In this document: positions 1 to 7,558 of the stretch, in pieces | How positions within the stretch are numbered: the first letter of the stretch is position 1 | How the letters are laid out: each line of letters begins with the position of its first letter | NCBI GenBank assembly: GCA_902478995.1 | Contig: CABSNF010000062.1 | Span: 1 to 12,462 of the forward strand | Source of the DNA: an uncultured Collinsella sp. | GTDB lineage: Bacteria; Actinomycetota; Coriobacteriia; Coriobacteriales; Coriobacteriaceae | Length of the DNA stretch: 12,462 nt | Reading direction: 5' to 3' | Translations under genes and position numbers: made by a program | Notes under the pieces: model-generated | The model's database searches: none | The model's input: the letters and a program-made list of their open reading frames with translations, nothing else | What the model was told of the DNA's origin: nothing

Positions 1-32
1 CTCGTGGGCTCGGAGATGTGTATAAGAGACAG
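1..32 (+). other. Nextera read-2 transposon adapter (artefact)
   Basis: These bases match the Illumina Nextera read-2 adapter and end in the Tn5 mosaic end (AGATGTGTATAAGAGACAG). They are library sequence left by incomplete trimming, not genome. True sequence starts at 33. The contig cannot be extended leftward from these bases. Confidence 0.97.
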
Positions 33-68
33 CCACATCCGTCTGCGCAAAGGAGGGCTGCTAAATGA
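33..68 (+). other. Possible 3' end of a truncated upstream gene
   Basis: The 32 genomic bases before the ABC exporter are open in frames that close right at its start codon. One frame ends in TAA at 62-64, abutting the ATG. Another ends in TGA at 66-68, giving the ATGA overlap typical of translational coupling. Either fits an upstream cistron, plausibly the partner half-transporter, which often precedes this kind of subunit. The stretch is too short to choose a frame or identify the protein. The strong ribosome binding site AAAGGAGG at 49-56 lies within it. Confidence 0.3.
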
Positions 69-1924
69 ATCCGTACACTTCCTCCGGTTCGGTCGCCACG
101 ATGACGGCCAACGTGTCCGGCAACGATAGCCTCAACGACCTGGGAGACGGTCCGCGCCAGCCCGGCGATCCCGAGCGCTATCCCGTGGGTGCGGTGACCC
201 GCCGCCTGTTGGGCTATGTCCGTCCGCACCGCGTCTCGTTTGCGGCATCGTTTTTGAGTGCTGCCGTCTCGGTGATTCTGCAGCTCTACACGCCCATTCT
301 CATTGGCGAGGGCATCGACCTGATCGTTGCCGCCGGGCAGGTGGACTTTGACGCACTGCTGCCGCTCGTTACCAAGCTCGCGATTGTCGTCGTAGGTGCT
401 GCGGCCTTCCAGTGGCTACAGGGCTACTGCGTCAACCGCCTGTCCTACGAGACGGTGCGCGACATGCGCGTGGAGGCGAGCGACAAGCTCAGCCGTATGC
501 CGCTCAGCTTTATCGACAGCCATGCCCACGGCGACCTTATGAGCCGCGTGGTCAACGACGTGGATCAGGTGGGTGACGGCCTGCTGCAGGGTTTTACCCA
601 GCTTTTCACCGGCGTTATCGCCATCGTGGGCACGCTCGCGTTTATGCTCTCCATTAACCTGACCATGACGCTCGTGGTGGTGCTCGTCACGCCGCTTTCC
701 ATCTTTGCTGCCGGTGCTATTGCCAAGCTCTCCAACAAGAGCTTTACGGCTCAGCAGCGCATTCAAGGGCAGCTCGGTGGCCATATCGAGGAGTATGTGG
801 GCGAGCAAAAACTGGTGGATGCGTTTGCCTACGGCCCGAACGCCCAAGCGCGCTTCGACGCCCTCAACGCCGAGCTCTATACGGCAGGTGAACGCGCACA
901 GTTTATGGGCTCGCTTTCCAACCCCGGTACGCGCTTTATCAACAACATCATCTATGCCGTGGTCGCTGTGATCGGCTGCGTGGGCGTGATCACGGGCGTG
1001 CCCGCGGCGCTTACGGTGGGCGGCGTGCAGATCTTCCTGTCCTACGCCAACCAGTACACCAAGCCGTTCAACGAGGTCACCAACGTCATTACGCAGATCC
1101 AGACCGCGTACGCCTCGGCGCGCCGCATATTTGCGCTGTTCGATGCGCGCGAGCAGGAGCCCGACGCGTCGGACGCTGTAGAGCTTGCCGCCCCGCAGGG
1201 CGAGGTGACTTTTGAACACGTGGACTTTAGCTACGTGCCCGACCGCAGGCTGCTGCAGGACATCTGCATCGAGGCTAAGCCCGGCATGCGCTTTGCCCTG
1301 GTCGGTCCTACGGGCTGTGGCAAGACGACGCTCATCAATTTGCTACTGCGTTTTTACGATATCGATGCCGGTCGCATTGCGGTCGATGGCCGTTCCTCGC
1401 GTGACTACACGCGCGCAAGCCTGCGCCGCGCCTTTGGCATGGTGCTGCAGGACACTTGGCTGTTCGAGGGCACGGTGGCGGACAACATCGCTTACGGTTG
1501 CCCAGGAGCTACGCGCGAGCAGGTTGTCGAAGCCGCCAAGCGCGCGCACGCGCACAAGTTTATCGTGCAGCTGCCAGGCGGCTACGATACGGTCATCGGC
1601 GAGGACGGCGGCACGTTTAGCCAGGGTCAAAAACAGCTGCTGTGCATCGCGCGCGTCATGCTCACCGACCCGGCTATCTTGCTGCTGGACGAGGCGACCT
1701 CGAGTATCGATACCCGCACCGAGCTGCAGGTGCAGGCGGCATTCGACGAGCTCATGGCCGGTCGCACAAGCTTTGTGGTGGCGCACCGCCTGAGCACCAT
1801 CCGCAACGCCGACTGCATCCTGGTGATGCGCGACGGCCAGATTATCGAGCGCGGCACGCACGACGAGCTGCTAGCGGCAGGTGGCTTCTACGCCGAACTC
1901 TACCGCAGCCAGTTCGCCCAGTGA
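65..1924 (+). CDS. ABC exporter half-transporter (fused TMD-NBD), TM288-like
   Basis: A 619-residue membrane exporter subunit that uses ATP to move a substrate (drug, lipid or peptide; not predictable) out across the cytoplasmic membrane. A polar N-terminal tail of about 45 residues precedes a six-helix membrane domain (first helices near 57-80 and 102-122) and a C-terminal nucleotide-binding domain. Visible ATPase motifs are Walker A GPTGCGKTT at 414-422 (Lys420), Q-loop Gln462, signature FSQGQ at 518-522, Walker B LLLDE with Asp542 and catalytic Glu543, D-loop SSID and H-loop His574. The SQGQ signature departs from LSGGQ while the catalytic Glu is kept. From family knowledge that combination fits the TM288 type of subunit in heterodimeric exporters, whose partner has the degenerate Walker B; the partner is probably upstream, off the contig. 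The ATG is set by AAAGGAGG at 49-56. Family assignment is firm, the pairing is inferred and the substrate is unknown. Confidence 0.95.
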   Translation: MNPYTSSGSVATMTANVSGNDSLNDLGDGPRQPGDPERYPVGAVTRRLLGYVRPHRVSFAASFLSAAVSVILQLYTPILIGEGIDLIVAAGQVDFDALLPLVTKLAIVVVGAAAFQWLQGYCVNRLSYETVRDMRVEASDKLSRMPLSFIDSHAHGDLMSRVVNDVDQVGDGLLQGFTQLFTGVIAIVGTLAFMLSINLTMTLVVVLVTPLSIFAAGAIAKLSNKSFTAQQRIQGQLGGHIEEYVGEQKLVDAFAYGPNAQARFDALNAELYTAGERAQFMGSLSNPGTRFINNIIYAVVAVIGCVGVITGVPAALTVGGVQIFLSYANQYTKPFNEVTNVITQIQTAYASARRIFALFDAREQEPDASDAVELAAPQGEVTFEHVDFSYVPDRRLLQDICIEAKPGMRFALVGPTGCGKTTLINLLLRFYDIDAGRIAVDGRSSRDYTRASLRRAFGMVLQDTWLFEGTVADNIAYGCPGATREQVVEAAKRAHAHKFIVQLPGGYDTVIGEDGGTFSQGQKQLLCIARVMLTDPAILLLDEATSSIDTRTELQVQAAFDELMAGRTSFVVAHRLSTIRNADCILVMRDGQIIERGTHDELLAAGGFYAELYRSQFAQ

Positions 1925-1964
1925 GCAAGCTCGTGGGGCAAGTTAATCAATCGACAGACGGTGG

Positions 1965-1992
1965 TTTACATCTGTCACGTTAGTACTAAGAT
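1965..1992 (+). promoter_or_regulatory. Candidate promoter of the flavodoxin gene
   Basis: TTTACA (1965-1970) and TAAGAT (1987-1992) are separated by 16 bp and resemble -35 and -10 boxes, in the AT-richer gap 1925-2051 between the exporter and the flavodoxin gene. The -35 box sits in the loop of a 6-bp inverted repeat, GACAGA (1953-1958) with TCTGTC (1971-1976), which could be an operator. No clear terminator for the exporter gene is visible in this gap. Both boxes are imperfect. Confidence 0.3.
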
Positions 1993-2051
1993 ATTCATCT
2001 AATAAATTGCATTAGTGGCTTTAGTTTTGGGGGAAACGAGGCAACGTGACT

Positions 2052-2603
2052 ATGACGTGCTCTTTGGTGGTCAACAGCAAGAGCGGTAATACCAGGATGG
2101 TTTCGGGCGCGATCAAGCGCGCTCTGCAGGCTGCGGGCGTTGAGTTTGTCCATGCCGCGGCATTGAGCGACGATGCGGATGCAGATCAGGTTGCGCTCGA
2201 GGCGCAGGGCGCCTGCGCGGCCGACACGGTGCTCGTCGGTTTTTGGTGCGACAAGGGCGCGTGCACGCCTTCGGTCGCGGCATTGCTCTCCGCCTTGCAC
2301 GGTAAGCGCGTCTTCCTGTTTGGCACCTGCGGCTTTGGGGCCGATCAGAGCTATTACCAGCAGATTATTGATCGCGTAACTTCTAATTTGGCTGGGGATG
2401 CCGAGCTTGCGGGCTGGGCGATGTGCCAGGGCAAGATGGGACCCGCGGTCAAGCAGCGCTACGAGGCCATGCTCGAGCAAGATCCCGAAAACGCGCGCTA
2501 TAAGATGCTGCTCGACAACTGGGTTGCCGCGAAGGATCATCCCACCAAGGAAGATCTGGACAACATGGCTGCAGCCGCCAAAAAGGCCGTGCTGGGGGAG
2601 TAG
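2052..2603 (+). CDS. Flavodoxin-family protein
   Basis: A 183-residue soluble flavodoxin-fold protein, expected to bind FMN and shuttle electrons in the cytoplasm. The N-terminal strand is followed by NSKSGNTR (residues 8-15), the phosphate-binding loop that holds FMN. Further motifs are GFWCDKG at 63-69, a GTCGFG loop in the next strand-turn, and CQGKM at 125-129. The GFW-DKG and CQGKM motifs recall small anaerobe flavodoxins, including the set around BilS of bilirubin reduction. That link is from memory and weak, and no bilirubin reductase gene is present here. ATG 2052 is preferred, with GAGG at 2038-2041 ten bases upstream; an in-frame GTG at 2046 would add two residues. The gene stands alone downstream of the exporter and is followed by a cap element with a terminator-like hairpin. 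A tiny GGGAG/CTCCC hairpin straddles its stop codon. The redox partner is unknown. Confidence 0.85.
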   Translation: MTCSLVVNSKSGNTRMVSGAIKRALQAAGVEFVHAAALSDDADADQVALEAQGACAADTVLVGFWCDKGACTPSVAALLSALHGKRVFLFGTCGFGADQSYYQQIIDRVTSNLAGDAELAGWAMCQGKMGPAVKQRYEAMLEQDPENARYKMLLDNWVAAKDHPTKEDLDNMAAAAKKAVLGE

Positions 2604-2640
2604 CTCCCATCGCTGACGGCGGTCGGTCCATCTTTCTAAA

Positions 2641-2736
2641 TGAAACGTCCTCCCGGGCGTCGGGGCACGAAGTTCCCTGCTCTACAGTCCTGCGCAAGAC
2701 GAAGGCCACATTAAGTGGCCTTCTTTGCGTGCGGAA
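2641..2736 (+). repeat. Cap element, left copy (inverted copy at 7930-8026)
   Basis: This non-coding block downstream of the flavodoxin gene is repeated in reverse complement at 7930-8026. The core 2672-2727 is nearly identical: by eye it differs only by a short indel near 2682 and in the hairpin loop. The outer 31 bases match less well (19 of 31), starting from a shared TGAAACGTC at 2641-2649. It contains the hairpin at 2701-2723 and leads into the palindrome array. It could be a family of 3'-end elements, a structured RNA or a MITE-like repeat. Confidence 0.85.
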
Positions 2737-2774
2737 CTCGCGATGAACTTCGTGCCCCGCCGTCCGGGAGGACG
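2646..2774. repeat. 30-nt inverted repeat enclosing the cap hairpin
   Basis: 2646-2675 and 2745-2774 are reverse complements over 30 bases with two mismatches, separated by 69 bases that contain the GAAGGCCAC hairpin. As RNA this would be a long outer stem topped by an inner hairpin. As DNA it could extrude a cruciform. The right cap near 7930 has no comparable outer arm. Confidence 0.85.
2701..2726 (+). terminator. Terminator-like hairpin after the flavodoxin gene
   Basis: GAAGGCCAC (2701-2709) pairs perfectly with GTGGCCTTC (2715-2723) around a 5-nt loop, followed by TTT. The flanking GCGCAAGA and TTTGCG can lengthen the stem with small bulges. The T-run is short, so termination strength is uncertain. 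It lies about 100 nt after the flavodoxin stop codon. Confidence 0.6.
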
Positions 2775-2808
2775 CCTCTTTATTGATGGGAGGCCTGATA
2801 GGTCGATG

Positions 2809-3285
2809 GTTCCGTGCCCGGATGCGTCCAAAGTGGGACGGGCTTTCCGGATGGGCAGGCTTTCGAAAAATGCGTCCCGGAATTTGCCTTTGGAATGGGA
2901 CGTAGTTTCCCGTTGAGGTGCTTTGCGGAAAGTGCATCCCACTCTGGGCGGTCGAAGTGGGACACACTTTCCCAAAGGCGCTCCAACGGGAAATTGCGTC
3001 CCATTATTCGGTCAAGAAACGGGATGCATTTTCCCAATGAGAGCAAAACCGGAAAATGCATCCCACAATCAGCCCTCAAAGTGGGACGCCGTTTCCCAAT
3101 GAGGCTCAAGCGGAAAATGCGTCCCGGAATTTGCGCTCAAAGTGGGATGCGGTTTCCGGTTGAGGGTCTAAGGGGAAAATGCGTCCCAGAATCGACGCTT
3201 GAAATGGGATGCAGTTTCCCGATGAGGCACTCGACGGAAAATACATCCCAGAAATGGCCTTTGAGCTGGGATAAGATTTCCGCGG
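2809..3285. repeat. Tandem array of 62-bp palindromic units, left array
   Basis: Each unit has a left arm like TGGGACGCATTTTCC, a loop of about 18-20 nt, a right arm like GGAAAATGCGTCCCA, and a linker of about 16 nt. Left arms start at 2834, 2896, 2958, 3020, 3082, 3143, 3205 and 3267, so the steps are 62, 62, 62, 62, 61, 62 and 62. The array opens with a degenerate right half (about 2809-2820) and closes with a left half only (3267-3285), leaving seven complete hairpins. The hairpin from 3020 has a perfect 14-bp stem. Loops are themselves weakly palindromic (TGAGG and CTCA). The period is not a multiple of three, so the open frames crossing it are not genes. Function is unknown. Confidence 0.93.
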
Positions 3286-3300
3286 CATCTCGGATTCTCA

Positions 3301-3378
3301 AAAATGAGACACGCCGTTGGCGAAAATGAGACACGTGATATCGGGCATCGGATGTATCATTTGCAAAAATGAGTCCAC
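3301..3378. repeat. Three AAAATGAG-motif repeats before the surface protein gene
   Basis: AAAATGAGACACG occurs exactly at 3301-3313 and 3323-3335 (22 bp apart), with a diverged copy AAAATGAGTCCAC at 3366-3378. On the minus strand these read GTGTCTCATTTT. Multiple short repeats of this kind occur at ends of IS21-family insertion sequences, so this may be an IS remnant. It could equally be operator sites for the gene starting at 3405. A -10-like TATCAT lies at 3355-3360, but I see no convincing -35 box. Confidence 0.6.
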
Positions 3379-3394
3379 TCCACTCGAATAAAGC

Positions 3395-3407
3395 GAGGTC
3401 CCTCATG
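3395..3407 (+). promoter_or_regulatory. Ribosome binding site fixing the surface-protein start
   Basis: GAGG at 3395-3398 sits 6 bases before ATG 3405. The earlier in-frame ATG at 3369 lies inside a copy of the AAAATGAG repeat and lacks a Shine-Dalgarno sequence, so 3405 is preferred. It also gives a signal peptide of ordinary length. Confidence 0.65.
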
Positions 3408-3557
3408 TACGTTCCACACCCCCGTATCCGTAGGCTGTCGAAAACCCCGCTTGTTGGGACGGCGGCGCTTGCTGCGTTGATCGCCACGAGCGTCGCCTGC
3501 TTCACGGCCACGCCCCAGGTTGCCCAGGCGCAGACGCGCCCGCAATCACCGATATGA
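3405..3557 (+). pseudogene. Fragment 1: signal peptide of the surface protein
   Basis: Fifty residues from ATG 3405. A basic N-region (RIRRLSK) is followed by a hydrophobic core of about 20 residues and an AQA signal-peptidase I site (VAQA before QT). The frame stops at TGA 3555-3557 soon after the cleavage site. The coding sense continues in the -1 frame as DAPAITDMTEQD, so a base is probably missing from the C-run at 3539-3541. Read alone it would give only a secreted stub. Confidence 0.7.
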
Positions 3558-4453
3558 CCGAGCAGGATTATCAAGCCCTGGGTCTGGGCACGAGCGAGGA
3601 CATTCCGGCCGATACCGTTGGCCCCTATTCCACTGATACCCCCACGACGTTTGCCACGCGCAGCGAGGTCTATATGGCAGCTAACGGTAGCCATGGCAAT
3701 CGCTACACTCTGCGCGACAAGCTCGAGAACGTCGAGCGCGGTGACATTGGCGGCAGCAGCAAACTCACCGATGGCTATGGAAGTGTGTGGGGCGCCGCAA
3801 AGTTCTGGCAAAACGTCAACAACTTCGATACGAACAGCGATCTCTACAAGCATAGCGACTACGGTGGCGGCACCTGGTCGTACCTAAGCAACAATGAGTC
3901 CTCAACAGTACTCGCCAACGACAACAACGGTTTCTCGGGCATTCACGCCACGAGTGTTGAGTTCTGCAGCGACGCCAGCACGGGCAAAAAGAGCCGCGTT
4001 GCCGAGCTCCGTGCCTACGGCGACAGTTCCTCCACGACGATTGACGGCAAGTCATACGCCGGAAAGGTTGAGCTGGTCCTCTACTCGTTTAGCAACGGGC
4101 GTACGCGCACTCTCGACACACACCTGCCGGTGACGGTCAACACTAATATGATGTACGAAGGCCGTTTTAAGTACCTGGATGCCGGTTACCTGCAAGAGCA
4201 CGACGCCGTCTTTGATGTCGAGGCGGGCGATGTCGATGGCGACGGCGTCGACGAGCTTTTTGTCTACGCGGGCTGCTATGTCGACAAGAACGGCGTGCGC
4301 AAGGCTGTAGTCGACATGTATGACTTGGAGGGCGGCAACTGGAAGCAAAGCGTCGTCAAGATCGATGCCGGTAACGCCGCGGACTACACCACGCACAACA
4401 AGGGCGGGAACGACTCCTGGACGCAGCTTCAGCAGCTCCTGTCGTTTCGCTAG
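3554..4453 (+). pseudogene. Fragment 2: N-terminal propeller region of the surface protein
   Basis: About 300 residues in the second frame, ending at TAG 4451-4453. Near the end is a clear FG-GAP/VCBS-type metal-binding loop, DVDGDGVDE (4229-4255), flanked by the hydrophobic strand LFVYAGC, as in integrin-like beta-propeller blades. ATG 3554 is simply the first ATG in this frame. It lacks its own export signal and has no convincing ribosome binding site, so independent expression as a surface protein is unlikely. The next blade (AAGDLDRDFCDDLAIV) lies in the following frame. Confidence 0.7.
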
Positions 4454-4497
4454 CGGCCGGCGACCTCGATCGCGATTTTTGCGATGACCTCGCCATC

Positions 4498-7491
4498 GTG
4501 GTCTCGGCACCCTACGGCAAGAAGAATATTGATAAGTCGACGCATTGCGAGCTGTTTTCGTGGGATGCATCCAAGGGTGCGCTCGTCCATGTCGATGCTC
4601 TGGGCGACGCGGGCGCAATCTCCCTCTCCGCGAACGGCAAGACCATGGTCGCTGCGAATGCGACGTTCGGCACGTTTGCCGCCTACGATGAAGAAGGAAA
4701 GAAGACGGGTGAAACCGTCACGGGCCTTATTCTTGCGGGCTATGACTGGCAACGCAGCGCTTTTGATTACGGCGCTTCTGACGGCAGCAAGGGGCTGTAC
4801 GGCGCGCTGTACCGCTACGCGTATTTTGACTCGGAGTCTGGCGAGTTCAAGCTTTCCGATTGTAAGGAATACAGAGACGGGCTCCTCGCCTCCTATGGGC
4901 TGATGCATGTGCCCAACAGCGCATGGAAGGATAGCGCTCAGGATAAGCGCTATCCGTGCACCTTGGCGCCTATTGCCCTTGCCACTGCCAACCTTGACGG
5001 CCTGTCCGAGCAGCTGGCGGTTGACGAGGTGCTCGTGGGCGGCGATGTGTTCCGCGACTTTGCCTGCAACACGGCACAGAGCGGGGCTCAGGGCTTGGGG
5101 TCCATGGTCGGAACCATGAGCATGAGCGGTCAGCAATACAACAGCAGCAACAAGCATGACCACAAGGGTATAGAGCAGGTGTGGATCAGCGACGTCAAGG
5201 CGGGCAGCGTCTCGGGTTCGGACCGCTATAACGAGAGCTTTATCGCCGTGGTGGGCAAGCACCGCGACGAGGACCTGCGCAAGAACGATGACTACTATTG
5301 GATGACCGCCTCGCATTTTTCGCTCGACGAGAACGGAAAGGTGCGCCGCGGCGAGGAGCAGGTGATTAGCGAGAGCAACCGTCGCGGCACTACCTACGGC
5401 ACATTTATCTCGCTCGCGCTGCCCGATGTCGACAACGACAGCGTCAAGATCACGTACAAGGACCGCTACAAGGTCTATACCAACCCGCGCGTGCTTGCCG
5501 TGCTGCAGGATGCGCCCTATGTTGAGGATCTGGAGCAGGCATACGGCTATCTGGTGTTGGGCGGCACGTCATACGGAGAGGAAAAGGGCACGGGGACATC
5601 CCAGGGCTATACCATTGGCGCCGAGTTGGGCGTTGCCGTCGAGGTGCAGACCGGTCCGCCCCTGGTCGCGATGAATGCTTCAGTCGATTTTGCCGCCGAG
5701 GGATGCTATGACTACCGGAGCGAGCGCACGGTCAGCGCAAGCGTAAGCTATGAGTCGCATGCCGGCGAGGGTGACAAGGCCGTGCTCTACACGATTCCGA
5801 TGGTCTATTACGAGTATGAGATCGAAAATGAGGAAACTGGTGGCAAGGGCGTGATGGCGGCGCCCGTGTCGCTCGGCGCGCAGACCTCGGTCGTTAATGT
5901 CGAGGCCTATGACCGCATTGCCAAACAGCACAATATGACGCCGCTCAGTTACTTTTTGACCAACCGGTCGGGAGAACCCGGAACCTATCAAACGACGCTC
6001 AACGGCGAGACTCCCGTTGGGGATTCCTTTGGCCTGGGCAAGCCTGGCGTAACGCGCGCCTACACGCACGATGGGTTTAACGGCGCCGCCGCGCAGTCGG
6101 GGGCGAGCATTGAGCAGACCATCGAAGTCGAGGAGGGCAAGGAGCAGGAGCTCGAGCTCGGCTTGACGCTGAACGGCAGCGTTGTCATGGGCGCGAAGCT
6201 CGCAAAGCACGAGTTGTTTGGCGGCCTGTGCTTTGGTGCCAACGCCGGCTTTACTACGGGTAACTCCTCGAGTGAATCGACCGAATACGGCGGCACCGTC
6301 GACAACCTGCCCGAGGCCGCGCAGGGCAAGTACGGTTTTGTGTGGCGTCTGGGCGTCAACGCGGTGGATGTCGACAAGTTCGAGGCAGACTCGGGCGACA
6401 AGCTCGGCACCAAGGACACCGACCAGTTCTGGATCGTGGGCTATGACGTTAAGGACGTCGAGATGCCCGACGCGCCGGCCGTGACGGGCTTTACGGCAAA
6501 GGCCGTCGATTCGACCAGCGTTACGTTTAGCTGGGACGATGTACTCGCAAACAAGAGTGGCTTTAGCTACGGCGTGGGCATGCTGCAGAGCAATGCGGCG
6601 GATGCGGTCGTCAATAGCTGGAAGATTGCCGACAACACGCAGACCTCGCTCAAGTGGGATGGGCTGCAGCCCAATACGGAGTATCGATTCGCCATCGCCG
6701 CCGTTAAGAATGGATCCACGACCGAAACAGGTATTCGCTCGGCAATCATCACGGTCAAGACCATGCCCGATGGCATGACGATGACCGTGAGCGGACCTGC
6801 GGCGGATGCTGCGGAGGGGTCGGATCTTGGATACGACTCTTCGGTTGAGCGCGCGGCGGGAAGCCACCTGACGCTCTCGGCGATTGGCCATGTGAAGCAG
6901 CTCGGTGCCGACGATAGCGAAACAGGGCTGGCACCGACCTATATGTGGTACCGCAAGGGCCGCGGCGAGACAGAGTTTAAGCTCGTGGGTGCCGATGGCA
7001 ACCTCGCGGCTGGAACGGCCTCAAAGCTCGAGATTGACCTGACCGCAGACGATGACGGTGCGCAGTATTACTGCCACGTGGGATACAACGACGTGGGCCT
7101 CGACACCGGCACGACGCTCGTGAATATCGAGGCCGAGGAGACGGCGCCCACAACGGTGAACGCCACCCCGATCCGCACGCGCCGCCTGTTCTCACAGGCA
7201 AGTGCGGGCGCCAAGAAGTTCCTGGACCATACGCTGGTAAACACCGCCGGCCCAACCGATTCCGAAGGCTCAAAGGACCCCGAGACTCCTGAGACCCCGA
7301 CGAACCCGGACAAGCCCAAGTCCGACAACGGAGCTAAGATCGACACCAAGGTCAAGACTACGGCCACAGCGAAGAACCTCGCAAACACCGGCGACCAAAC
7401 ATTCGCCCTAGTCGCCACCGCAGCAGCAGCGGGAGCAACGTTCGTAGTGATAGCCCTCATCATGCTGATCAAGCGCCGCAAGACCCACTAG
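4498..7491 (+). pseudogene. Fragment 3: main body and wall anchor of the surface protein
   Basis: A 997-residue open frame. Homologous sequence starts earlier, near 4432, where AAGDLDRDFCDDLAIV continues the propeller; GTG 4498 is only the first possible start. Another blade-like stretch is ATANLDGLSEQLAVDEV (about 4985-5035). The region 5600-6440 is beta-rich with alternating small and polar residues and is not recognised. A fibronectin type III-like domain (6466-6762, from PDAPAVTGF) is followed by an Ig-like domain with the pairing MWYRKG and AQYYCHVGY. The stretch SEGSKDPETPETPTNPDKPK is a wall-spanning linker. It ends with a sorting signal and two adjacent stop codons. The long undamaged frame implies recent disruption. 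Confidence 0.8.
7378..7488 (+). other. C-terminal cell-wall sorting signal, LANTG variant
   Basis: LANTG (7378-7392) is followed by a hydrophobic segment (about 7402-7470) and the basic tail KRRKTH, the three-part sortase signal. The usual proline of LPXTG is replaced by alanine. Sortase would cleave between Thr and Gly and link the protein to peptidoglycan. Confidence 0.8.
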
Positions 7492-7518
7492 TAGCCAGTC
7501 GAACATATCGACAACCCA

Positions 7519-7557
7519 AAAACCCGGGTAGCCAAAAAACAGGCCACCCGGGTTTTC
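7519..7557 (+). terminator. Rho-independent terminator of the surface protein gene
   Basis: AAAACCCGGGT (7519-7529) pairs perfectly with ACCCGGGTTTT (7546-7556). An inner GCC/GGC pairing extends the stem beyond one mismatch, around an A-rich loop. The stem ends in TTTTCT. It starts 28 bases after the stop codon, and its A-tract suggests it may work in both directions. Confidence 0.9.
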
Positions 7558-7558
7558 T

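Larger units (their letters stand above)
3405..7491 (+). pseudogene. Cell-wall-anchored beta-propeller surface protein, two frameshifts
   Basis: One surface-protein gene lies across three reading frames. Parts in order are a signal peptide (3405-3530), FG-GAP/VCBS-like propeller repeats (about 3550-5060), a beta-rich middle (about 5400-6460), a fibronectin type III-like domain (6466-6762), an Ig-like domain (about 6769-7131), a Pro/Thr-rich linker (7260-7330) and a C-terminal sorting signal. Restored length would be about 1360 residues. Frame changes occur near 3533-3545 and 4420-4440. Each equals the loss of one base (or gain of two). No slippery heptamer is seen at either point, so programmed frameshifting is unlikely. 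Conserved propeller sequence continues straight across both breaks, which shows the parts were one gene. Likely role before disruption: an adhesin or ligand-binding protein displayed on the cell wall. Assembly error cannot be excluded. Confidence 0.8.

Noticed and set aside
416..1219. Minus-strand 267-codon frame inside the ABC exporter
   Set aside because: It is antisense to a clearly conserved membrane domain, with low-complexity His/Arg-rich composition and no recognisable motif.
2809..3285. CRISPR array
   Set aside because: Spacers are not unique unrelated sequences of fixed length. The units are long palindromes, loops and linkers are related to one another, and there are no cas genes.
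2814..3329. A 171-codon open frame and several minus-strand frames across the left array
   Set aside because: The 62-bp period is not a multiple of three, the peptides are GKCVP/GMHFP-like shadows of the palindromes in rotating frames, and no ribosome binding site is seen.
3533..4440. Programmed ribosomal frameshifting in the surface gene
   Set aside because: Neither site has a slippery heptamer with a downstream structure, and two separate programmed shifts in one adhesin gene would be exceptional.
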